Positions 23,655 through 32,767 of a stretch of 64,000 nucleotides of DNA are shown here, piece after piece. How positions within the stretch are numbered: position 1 is the first letter of the stretch; every line of letters starts with the position of its first letter. The notes beneath the pieces are model-generated. The model made no database searches and was not told where the DNA came from. It saw nothing but the letters and a program-made list of their open reading frames with translations. Source of the DNA: Calcarisporiella thermophila CBS 279.70 (lineage: Eukaryota > Calcarisporiellomycota); assembly GCF_041956535.1 (NCBI RefSeq), contig NW_027192208.1, positions 506,492 through 570,491 of the forward strand. Reading direction: 5' to 3'. The translations under genes were made by a program, and so were the position numbers.

Positions 23655-25217
23655 TTACGGGGGGAATCTTTCCATAATGGCATGTCTAATTGATCTCGCG
23701 AGTATCAGGGCCAAGGGATGGCGCCTTCGAAGCATCCACCAGAAAACCAAAAGGCCTATGACCAGGTCGAAGAAAGCATGCCACATCATAGCCTATGCAA
23801 CAAGACACAGAGGCAAACAGGGTTAAATTTCGGTCTTTCCACAGCTCAACAAAATAGCCGACCTTGAGGACACCGAGGAGTGTTCTGTAGAGCCAGAGCC
23901 TGCGTTCAGCGCGCTGCTCTAGGCCACCGCGGAGGATATCGATGCGTTCGTTCAATGCCGCAATTTGGGTCTGCAGCATCTCGAGCCCTCTCTCGACGAC
24001 AGCGTTCGCATTGGTTACGAGCGGGAGAGGCCTCCTTCTCAGTGCGGGAGGGGCCCTAGAGCGGGACAAAACGGGGGGAGCCGCTGTAAAGCGGCCACCT
24101 GGGGTTTGGGGGGGAGGCGCGAGAGATGAGCTGGGGATGGCTGGGACTTGCCGGACGGAGCGAGCTACCTGTTGAGACCAGCGAGATACCGACTCAGCTT
24201 TGTCGCGATTTAGATGCTTGTACTGGGAAGTGGTGGAATGATAGGATCGTGCCGTGGATGCTATGGAGGGAGGACGACGGGAGGGCAGAGCGGGGGCGGG
24301 ATGCAAGGGGGGATGCTCGTTTTCCGAGGTCGAGAATGAGGGGTCCGAGAGCGGGGTGAGGCGTTCTTGAGCCTCTTGGAACTCCTCCTCGACCTCCACC
24401 GCATCCTCCACCCTCTCAAAGTATGCTCTGTCTCCTTCTCCTATCCCGGGCTCTTTCTTCTCCTCTTCCTCCTCCTCCTCTTCACCTTCGGTTTCTTCTC
24501 CTTCTTCGTCGTCGTCGTCTTCCTCCTCTTCTGCATCCCCCCTCTCTTCTTCCGCACCTCTTTGGTTGTAATCTCGATTATCGGATGTATCTCCCGAGTC
24601 CACCTCATATCCGTCTAAGGAGGGGGAATAAAAAGGCGCGATTAGTCTTCATTCCCAGCAATCCAAGCCTGCGCATCGGGTGCAATCCCACCTTTGATAT
24701 TCTCGTCATTCACTCCCTGCAGAACATTGATGTATTCCAGCACCTGGTCCCTTTCCGGATGACGCTTCAAGATTTGGACCAGCGTGTCGACATATCGGAT
24801 CTTGGCTTCTGTCTGACCTATACCACGGAATTTGCTCCACGCATCCCTACACATCATAAAAAAAGGATGACTTCGCTTCAGGTTGGGAGGGAAATCACGA
24901 GAGGACAAGATTCGGACCATTTCTGTCGGCCCACCACATCCCAGATGGCGGGCCTGCTGCCCTGGCAATCTCCAAGCAGCGCTTGCTTATACAGCCCATA
25001 CAGCTAAGCGAGACAAGGATCCGTGAGATGGATGCAAGGAATCGATCCGTCGGGGAGGCAGATGACTTACCAGGAGCTTCTCGTCCGATGTCGGCTTGAT
25101 GTCGCGGGTGGAGGGCATCGACATGAATGAGAGCGCGAGGCGGAATCGGGTGGCGGGGTCCATGCCCGAGCCTCGGCCGGCAGCACTGGATGAGATGGAA
25201 GGAGCAGGCTGGGCCAT
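23655..25217 (-). CDS. Acyl-CoA-binding protein with C-terminal anchor, ACBD5-like, 5 exons
   Basis: Exons 25217-25071, 25003-24918, 24846-24692, 24614-23863, 23792-23655 give 425 residues. The N-terminal ACBP domain has FRLALSFMSMPS, LLYGLYKQALLGDC, AIWDVVGRQKWDAWSKF and RYVDTLVQIL. A very acidic Asp/Glu tract, a Ser/Pro-rich linker and a coiled coil (LEMLQTQIAALNERIDILR) follow. The last exon encodes one hydrophobic helix (FFDLVIGLLVFWWML) with a basic tail, i.e. a tail anchor. This matches ACBD4/5, which tether peroxisomes to ER and bind very-long-chain acyl-CoA. The donor of intron 3 (24691) is the weakest joint: the open frame continues to a TAA at 24642. The Met at 25217 has a good context (ACCATGG); the frame is open to 25547. 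Confidence 0.8.
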
Positions 25218-26183
25218 GGTTTTCGGCAAAGTATCGGGGGCATGAAGCGGCGACGCGATGATGATGCGATAATCGATCAAACTCTGAAGAAAGTTCAGCC
25301 GGGCGGTTTCCCAGAGCGGAGGGTGGCGAGGGCCGGCTTGGATGTGGGGAAGTTGGGGGGAGGGGGCGGGCAGTGTGGAGAGACTGCGGGGGATCGGATA
25401 GGCGAGAGCAGGCCGTTCACGTGCGGGTTTCAAGCCGGGTCCGAATCTGTGTTTCAGAGAGGACACGGGGGAAACTCTAAACTCGCTATGTCTCGGTGAT
25501 AGGGGAGAAAGAGGAAAGGGCGGGAGGGGAAAGGGCGGGTCCGCCATGTGAAAATGGGTAGAGCCGTGGTTGTACCAGGTCCTTCGAGATGCGCGAGCTT
25601 ACTTTAATCATATGAAGAAGGCGGGCAAGGCGGGCCCACAGGGCCGCAACCCGCCAACTCTAATGCTCGCGCGGCGGCTGCTGCAGCCCTGGCACCGGCC
25701 CACGCCTGCGCAACACGGCGGACATATGATAACGCTAGCCCCGCCGCGGGTGATAAGCATCTTGGAATGCTGGAAGAGCTGTGCTCTCGAACTCGCCCTC
25801 CCCTCCACACGGCTCTTCCTTGTACATCCTCTCCACAAAATCTTCAAAAACAATTAGTGCACAGATTCAGCGAATTGGGCTCGAGCTTTTTTTTTACGCC
25901 CGACAGACGCTTGCCTCATGTTGAAAACGACCGAGATTGAGGATCGGTATTATAAATAGGTTGGGGCACTGCTTGCTCCTCCTTTCCTTCCGAGCCTTGC
26001 ATCTCCCCTTGTCCCCTTCCCCCCCCCCCCCCATTTCGCCTTAATAGCCCATCCCTAATCCACTAATCCTCCTATTTATACTCCTCACTCGCACATACAT
26101 ATACACGCACCCGTACATACAGCTGTACTCTTTCATATTTAATCTGTTGTCATTCCTCATACACTCGTAATCACCGCACAGCC
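25218..26183. promoter_or_regulatory. ACBD-SEC14 divergent region with CT-rich promoter tract
   Basis: Divergent spacer. On the SEC14 side a long pyrimidine tract runs from about 25975 to 26035, with a run of 14 C near 26019-26032, followed by TATTTATA near 26074. CT-tracts of this kind mark highly expressed fungal genes. ORFs in 25.5-25.9 kb have biased, low-information translations and are not called. Confidence 0.45.
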
Positions 26184-27546
26184 ATGTTTGTCGATAAGCA
26201 GCCCCCGCCGCCCGACCAGACCGAGATGACGGGCTATCTCGGCCGGCTCACCCCCGAGCAGAAGGTCAAGCTTGCCGAGCTGTGGGAGGCCATGGAGGAG
26301 GTGATGAATCGGGAGCCCGTCAAGGCGGATGCTCCCCCCGCCGCACAGAAGAAGAAAGGCGGCATGTTTGGCGGATTGTTCGGCGGACAGGCCGCTAAGA
26401 AGGACGTGGAGTGGGAGATCAACGAGAACGGCGAGAAGGTGTTCCCTGGTCTCGACGAGCTCCTCAAGGGGATGAACCCCAAGGATCTCCAGCGCTCCTT
26501 CTGGGACATCACCACCCAAGATTATCCCGACACCATCTTGCTCCGCTTCCTGCGCGCCCGCAAATGGGACGTGCAGGCCGCCCTGCGCATGATGCTGGCC
26601 ACCCAGAAATTCCGGATGGAGGAGGACGTCGCGGGCCTGATTCAGCAGGGTGATCTCGGCATGGAGAAGCACTTCAAGAGCACCGGCGAGAAGGGCTGGC
26701 GATTCCAGTGGGAGTCGGGCAAATCCTTCTTCCTCGGCACCGACAAGTGGAACCGCCCCATCTGGTAGGCCTCCTCCTTTGCCCTCGCGGCGATCCCTCG
26801 CACGCACTAACCCATGCGCTCTCTCTCTCCCCCTTCTCCTTAGCTATATCAACGTCCGGCTCCACTTCAAGAAGGACCAGGACGATGTGCCGCTGCGCAA
26901 ATTCACCCTCCTTGTGATCGAGACCGCCCGCCAGCTGCTCGTCCCGCCCGTCGAGACGTCGTGCCTCGTGTTCAACATGACCGGCCTCTCCATGGCCAAC
27001 CTCGACCTCGGCTTCCTCAAGTACCTGATCATGTGCTTCGAGGCCTACTACCCCGAGTCCCTTGGGCTCTGCATCGTCCACAACGCCCCCTGGTTCTTCG
27101 AGCCCGTGTGGCGCGTCATCCGCCCCTGGCTCGACCCCGTGGTCGCCAGCAAGATCCGCTTTACCAACAGCACCGACGACCTGCTGCAGTACATCCCCGA
27201 GAAGTACCTCCCCAAGGACGTCGGCGGCACCAGCGATTTCAAGTGGAACTACATCCCCCCCGTGGAGGGCGAGAACGACAAGCACAAGGACACCGCCACC
27301 CGCGACGCCCTCCTTGCCAAGCGCCGCGAGCTCGAAAACCAGTTCGAGGAGAGGACTCGCGAGTGGGTCAAGGCCGTCAAGGCCGATGACAAGGACGCGG
27401 CCGACGCAGCCTGGGCTAAGCGCGAAGAGCTCAACCCTCAACTGCGGAGAGCCTACTACGACTTGGATCCCTATGTGCGTGGGCGCAACGTATACCATCG
27501 TACGGGTGTGCTGAAGCCGGACTTTTCTGTTCATTGGCAGGCCTAA
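26184..27546 (+). CDS. SEC14-like CRAL-TRIO lipid-transfer protein, 2 exons
   Basis: Exons 26184-26764 and 26844-27546 (79-nt intron) give 427 residues. A helical CRAL-TRIO N domain (LRFLRARKWDVQAALRMM) is followed by the lipid-binding CRAL-TRIO domain with PICYINVRLH, CLVFNMTGLSMANLD, KYLIMCFEAYYPESLG, NAPWFFEPVWRVIRPWLDP and KIRFTNSTDDLL. A basic/acidic helical C-terminal extension follows (about 80 residues). It resembles the fungal PDR16/CSR1 (SFH) group moving phosphatidylinositol and other lipids. Codons are strongly C/G-ending compared with neighbours, suggesting high expression. The antisense ORFs of 216 and 286 codons are a by-product of that codon bias. Confidence 0.9.
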
Positions 27547-28367
27547 TGAGGAGAGGGGATGTGTGTATGTGTGAAGGGGTGGTCGAGAGAGAAGGGGAAG
27601 CGTTGTTGGAGGGAGTGAGAACCCTTGCTTTCTTGTCTTTAATTTTTTTTTTTCTTTAGTAGTTGCCTTGGATGGCCGTTTTTGTTATTTTTTTTTTCCT
27701 AGCCTTATACTTCTCTTAGGTTGTTTAGATATAAATTCTCTATAGTCTTTCTCTTGTGGTGGAGGATAGGGAGGGTGACGTCTTGTTTTCCGATCTAGTG
27801 CCTATTATTGTTCTTGTTTCATGTTCAACTTATGTTGTGTGTATCTTATCCAATATTACTTTTTAAGCTCTCATCGTGCTTCTCTCGGTTAACTCGGCAT
27901 CCGATTTGGGCGGGTTCTCTCTAGCTGGCGTTTCAGCTTACCGTCCATCTAGCGAGGACGACAGGAGAAATTGAGTTTGAGGAGAATACCACCTAGCTTA
28001 TTCGAAATTAGAATACACTCCTAAAGGGGTTGCGATTTGCCCTAGTGGATCCATCATCTTAAGGGTGGTCTGAGTTTCTATTTTTATTGTTATTTTCAAC
28101 AGAAAAAAAAAGGAATTTAATAACCGTGCTCTCCCACTGTTCTTCCGGTTTCAGTTGCTTTTTTTTTCCCTCTCTCTTCCCCTCTTCTCCTCCATTTTGT
28201 CTAGACTGCTCGCGGACACTCACTAGAGAGGTTTCACATTGACTAATAAATAGCTCTCTCTTAACCGTCTTCACTCCTCTCTTTCTTCTCACCTTTCATG
28301 TGCAGCATTCAGCCTTAACCCTGACGCTTCATTCGTGAATAACCCCCTCCCCAAACCGCTATCCTAA
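27547..28367. other. Intergenic region
   Basis: 3' flank of the SEC14-like gene, with T-runs at 27642-27660 and 27689-27698, and the promoter of the kinase gene, with a CT-rich stretch near 28165-28200. I see no gene. Confidence 0.4.
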
Positions 28368-29411
28368 ATGGTCTCCTGTGGTTCCACTAGTCCCCATTCT
28401 TCGCTCAGAAATCTAGCCGGCCTTCGCATCGATAATGGTGCCATAGAGCTGGTTGAGATGGTGGGAGTCGGCGCCTACGGGGTCGTCTATCGAGGGCAGT
28501 ATGTGCAGAGCGGGCATTGGTGCGCTGTGAAGTGTTTGGCAAGAAACAACAGCAGAGACAGAGGAGACGGATGCTTGGAGGTGGCCCTGCACGCGAAGGT
28601 GCTGGGACACCGCAACGTTCTTCGCCTAGACAAGGTAATGGAGGCTTGTGCTGACTAATGGACCAGGAGCCCCTTCCCGCCTACTAACACCCTCTTTCTT
28701 TTGTGTCCTTCTCCTCCCCATCAGATCGTGGAAACGCCCCATATTATCTACATGGTGATGGAGTATTGCCACGAGGGCGATCTCTTTCACAACATTGCCA
28801 CGCTGCGCCGGTATATTGCGGACGATGCCCTTATCCGGTATGCCTTCCTTCAACTGCTTGAGGTGGTGGCGTACTGCCATTCGCTCGGCGTATATCACCG
28901 CGACTTGAAGCCGGAGAACATCATGGTGTTCGATCAGGGCCACACGCTGAAGCTTGCCGACTTTGGCTTGGCGACTGGGGATGCGGTGAGCAGCGAGAGA
29001 GGCTGCGGGAGCGAGTATTACTACAGCCTGGAGTGTGGCATGCAGCAGACCTATCTCTCGGCGCCCAACGACGTGTGGTCGTTAGGGGTGATTCTCGTCA
29101 ACCTTACCACGGGGCGCAACCCTTGGTCTCGCGCCGGCGATGATGCATTCCACGCGTACACCCAGGATCCCGAGCATCTCTGGCATGCCTTGCCGATCTC
29201 GCGGAGCATGCTACGGGTGCTGTGCCGGGTGTTTGTGCCGGTGGAGCAGCGCGCTTCGCTGGAGGAACTCCGGGAATTGGTGTGTCGATGCGACCGCTTT
29301 TGGGACGCGAGCCCAAGGATGATTGTGCGAGGGATAGAATGGAGGGGAAAGGAGAACCGGGAGGAGGGCAAGAGGAAGGGGGTGGAGGTCCTAAGCGTCG
29401 TTGCGCGATAG
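28368..29411 (+). CDS. Ran1/Ksp1-like Ser/Thr protein kinase, 2 exons
   Basis: Exons 28368-28634 and 28725-29411 (90-nt intron, phase 0) give 317 residues, essentially one kinase domain. Visible: Gly loop GVGAYGVVYRG, Lys in WCAVKCL, the hinge MEYCHEGDL, HRDLKPEN, DFGLAT, the activation segment GCGSEYYYSLE, and DVWSLGVILVNLTTGRNPW. The GCGS..Y.S.E pattern fits the Ran1/Pat1-Vhs1-Sks1 nutrient/meiosis kinase group. The usual Pro of the (A/S)PE motif is Leu here. The C-terminus is short and basic, without the long Ser-rich tail of many relatives. Confidence 0.85.
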
Positions 29412-29860
29412 ACTTTATTAACCTCCCGCCCCCCCTCCCCCCAAGCTACGCTATCGCTCTTCTTCCTCTTCCGCCTCCTCCTCCTTCTATCTATTTAAAT
29501 ATATATTTATGCTTTTATATAATGTATAACACGAAATATGTTATTATGATCTTTTTTTTGAGTATTTTGCACTTGTACTTTTTCTTTTCCATTTGCCCAA
29601 GACCTGCTTTGTATCATACAATAGGACAGCGCTGATGCATCCATTTTGCTTGAACGATGCCTGTGTGCCCTTTCTGACGGCGCTCGAAAAACATCCTCCT
29701 CCTCCATGCCCTTAAGGGGGCTCCCATTTTCGACTAACAGAGCCAATTCCTCATGACCAGGTCCGTTCACAATGGCAAAGTGAAAATTATATTAATACCA
29801 ACACAAGAGAGTGGAACATGATATGGACCGTGCTGCAACAAAACCAGACAAAGTGAACAT
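29412..29860. other. Kinase 3' region grading into the AT-rich island
   Basis: A C-rich then T-rich 3' flank of the kinase gene, with AT-rich sequence from 29490 onward. Short ORFs here are not convincing genes. Confidence 0.35.
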
Positions 29861-31120
29861 TTGACGTCACAAAGAATCGGCATCTGTACATTAGCCTTTG
29901 GATGTTGGCTTGGGACAAGTAATATCTGTGAATTCATCTTGGATAAAGGGACCAATATTATGATAGAGATATTCCTGGCGTTTCAACCCCACAGGAGGAG
30001 GCACAAGTGCTAAAAATGACAGGACCTTGAATTTTTATGTAGGCTTTGTGGCCTCGGTTTTACTAATCTTCAGTAACATGAATTCTTGAAAAGGACCATT
30101 GGCGACTTCCTGGTAAAAGAAAATGTGTGAAATTTTTGCAAACCAGGCAACTTTTTAAAATATGTTTCTAAAATACTTGTGGTGTCAAAATATTGGAAAC
30201 CTTCATTACTGTTATAACATGGAGTTTTGTTTAGTCCAGCAATGCTAGATCTTTTTATCACGTCTACAACGTGCGCTACACAATCCATGGTGGTTTTTAC
30301 GATAAAGCCTTTTTATCGTCCAACAAAAAACTCGCTGGGTGAAAACTGCTAGTAAACGAAAAGAAGCATGTAGAAAAGATAGAGAACATAGACAATTCCC
30401 TATAAACTTTCAACATTATCACTCCAATTCATAGACTCCTCTCCCACTATAAATATCGTGAAAAGTAGGTGAAAAGTTTGTAAAAACTTAGGGAATTGCA
30501 TACGTCCTCCATCTTTTCTACATATTTTTATACGTTTACTAGCTGTTTTCACCAGGCAGGTTTATTGTAGGGTCGGCCTGAAACTTACCATCACATTTGA
30601 ATTTAGTATGGCCTGGAATTATGAAATTCAACTTAATACTTTCATAATACCCACAAATTACTAAGTATATGCAAAATCAAATGGTCGCGCTATTTTTGTT
30701 TTGCCCTCCCACGTAATCACAAGTGATTCTAAGATGCTTTTCACCTTAATTTTGGCCTTTGATTCCATCGAAAACTAGGCTAAGCATACCATTTGAGCCT
30801 TTCCTAAGAAGTTCGTTTTCATTCAGCACGTAGTTAATTTACTTACCGACCGCTTCATCTTGGATACCAAACAAGTGTACCTTGCGAGCGCAAAGAAAAC
30901 ACACTTTGCCAATCTGTTTATCCAAATGAGGTACATGGACATTTTGGACTCGGTCGTAATTGTAATGGGCAACTGCGTCAATACTGCAACTCGGTATCTT
31001 GTTTTTCTGTACAGAATAATTCTGGTCAACTAGCTTTCCATGTTCTTCCGCCAACTTAGTATTTTTGTTATAATAATTTCGCACCAACTTTGTTTTGGCG
31101 AGATGTTTTTTATCTCCTTA
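29860..31120 (-). pseudogene. Decayed transposase-like gene, minus strand
   Basis: Reading the minus strand from about 31120 down, successive frames with stops spell fragments of a transposon-encoded protein family found widely in animal and fungal repeats: HYNYDRVQNVHVPHLDKQIG, KVHLFGIQDEAVGK, VNYVLNENELLRKGSNG, then TCDYVGGQNKN, FIIPGHTKFKCDGKF, MDCVAHVVDVIKRSS, ETYFKKLPGLQKFHTFSF and LKRQEYLYHNIGPF. The order is collinear with the family (D-x-x-x-GQNKN, GHTKF, LPG..KFH.F). Several in-frame stops and a 250-bp insertion at 30.3-30.6 kb show it is dead. The exact superfamily is not assigned. Confidence 0.65.
30319..30571. mobile_element. MITE-like element with long terminal inverted repeats
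   Basis: The left end (from 30319) and the right end (to 30571, read on the other strand) match imperfectly over about 80 bp. The best core is GGTGAAAAC-(T/A)-GCTAGTAAACG at 30338-30358 and its complement at 30533-30553. Further matching blocks are ATGTAGAAAAGAT and CAATTCCCTA. There is no coding capacity. It interrupts the transposase relic between CDGKF and the MDCVAHV fragment. A target-site duplication could not be read with confidence, so the outer limits are approximate. Confidence 0.65.
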
Positions 31121-31455
31121 ATAAATCTTGTATCCCCTATTTCATACGAGCAATGAATTGCAAGTCATTCTGTAGGTGTTGACAAGTATCGCATAAATCA
31201 GTTCGTGGGCTCATGATCTGAATATAGAGTGTTATCTGATGCCATATTTTGCGGAACATATCACTTGAGAGCATGTAAATTACTATCTCCTATCAATCCG
31301 TGCCAAAAAGTCGCGATGGACAGACTTTGCAACTCTTTTCTGCTGGTAGAAAGATAATTGACTGAGTCATGATTAACATTTCTTACTGGGCTAAATAAGC
31401 CTGGACTTCAGCATAATTTACGAGAAAATCCTTGACCGCCTCTTTCTCATCCATA

Positions 31456-31780
31456 TCACTTGAAAAACGAAGACCAATCTGTGACTTTTCTAATCTTAGT
31501 TAAATGAAGAGTTTTTATATCTATTGGAGGAAATTTATTATTTGAAGTGGAAAGGAAAATCAACTTTTTATTATTGCTTAAATCCAACGCTTTTAATCTA
31601 TTATCCCAGCTAGAGAATTCTCTTAACTTAGGATAATTTGTAATATCCACACGTTGCAGTTTATTTTATGCCAAGTCTAGCTCTCTCAACCCCCCACAAC
31701 CATCTAATTCAATCGATGATAAAGGACATTCTTGAGAAAAAAGTTCCTCTCCAATTTGTTCAATCACTACAATCCAAAGT
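31456..31780 (-). pseudogene. LRR-protein relic
   Basis: Minus-strand text of leucine-rich-repeat type: LSSIELDGCGGLRELDLA, then a stop, then LQRVDITNYPKLREFS, LKALDLSNNKKLIFL. Repeats of 22-24 residues, with L-x-L-S-N-N turns, resemble the large LRR families of Glomeromycotina. One in-frame stop and no start or continuation make it a fragment. Confidence 0.5.
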
Positions 31781-32488
31781 GTTTTGGACTCGATTAAGAT
31801 AGCGATGTAATCATTTTATATACTTAAAGTATTGGCCATTTAGCGCTTTGAGATGGTTATTATCACAGTATAAGCCATAAATCATAGTCTGCATATCCTG
31901 TAAAAGTACTAACCAGCGTAGCAGCTAAACTAATCTTCCATCCCAGCAGTATAAACCTGCATCTGTAGTAGAAAACTAGTAGTACAATATAGGTCCTATT
32001 GAACACATATAAATATAAAGCTGATATAACTCTAAAACTTAAAGGTTCCTTCTACTTCGAAAACTTCATCGATCAACGTTTTCTTGAACTGTTTCCACTT
32101 TAGTGGTGGTTCTCGTCAATTCATAGCCGGCGGTGTTCTTGCAAAGAATTCGGGTGTGTATTTTGCACGTGTTTCTACACGGACGACATCTAATTTTAAC
32201 TAGTATCTTTGTCGTGGAGTAAGGATGAGATTTAGTGTCAACGGAGGCAAGACCGCTGCTTTGCCGAGATGAAATGGCGGAATTATGCTGCATCTCCAAG
32301 ACAAACATAAAGAAACGCGTTCAAATTACCTTATTTGGATTTCGTGATTGTTTTATTTTGTGACGCAATTCCCCAAATTAAAATGATTTTTTTCTTTTGC
32401 ATGCAAACTTCTCTTTCCCAGTTTCATCATTTTTTTCAAAACACACAAAAACCAAGTCGATTCTTGCTATCCACTTTGAATAACCGTA
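31781..32488. other. AT-rich spacer upstream of the Crinkler-type gene
   Basis: AT-rich, no ORF with coding character. A single ACGCGT lies at 32315-32320. It presumably contains the promoter of the gene at 32489. Confidence 0.35.
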
Positions 32489-32767
32489 ATGGATGTCAAG
32501 AAGAATTATACAATACGTGAAGGCAAATATTACTGCAAGCGATGCAACAACAAAAAGCCTATAGCAGCTAATAAGCTCCGCGATCATATTACAGAGCTGC
32601 ATCCAGCTAACGACTCAACTACTGAAAAAAATCCTTCGAGTGTGGCGCAATCCTCCAATACTACAGTTCATCTTCAACATAATGAAGCTCTATCTACAAA
32701 TGCATCAGCCGTTATATCCCCCCATTTTATTTCGAATTCCGGAATACAATTGAGAAATTCTGACTGA
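32489..32767 (+). CDS. Zinc-finger N-terminal segment of Crinkler-type gene, ends at in-frame TGA
   Basis: 92 codons starting at ATG 32489. Residues 12-40 form a C-x2-C-x13-H-x4-H finger (YYCKRCNNKK...LRDHITELHP), similar to BED/C2H2 fingers. A Ser/Thr/Asn-rich linker follows and ends at TGA 32765-32767. The reading frame then continues without interruption into the ATPase segment at 32768, so the two pieces are most likely one gene that is nonsense-mutated, read through, or spliced across the stop by an intron I could not define: candidate acceptors ACCCAAG at 32774 and TTATACAG at 32811 lack a good in-phase donor. Confidence 0.55.
   Translation: MDVKKNYTIREGKYYCKRCNNKKPIAANKLRDHITELHPANDSTTEKNPSSVAQSSNTTVHLQHNEALSTNASAVISPHFISNSGIQLRNSD

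Noticed and set aside
24540-24692. ACBD-like gene ending at the TAA at 24642, with a second gene downstream
   Set aside because: The downstream frame has no start codon and carries the coiled coil and tail anchor expected of ACBD4/5; a splice from 24692 to 24614 keeps frame.
26157-27534. Long antisense ORFs (216 and 286 codons) opposite the SEC14-like gene
   Set aside because: They arise from the extreme GC3 bias of the sense gene; translations are Val/Leu/Gly/Glu-rich mirror text with no domain.
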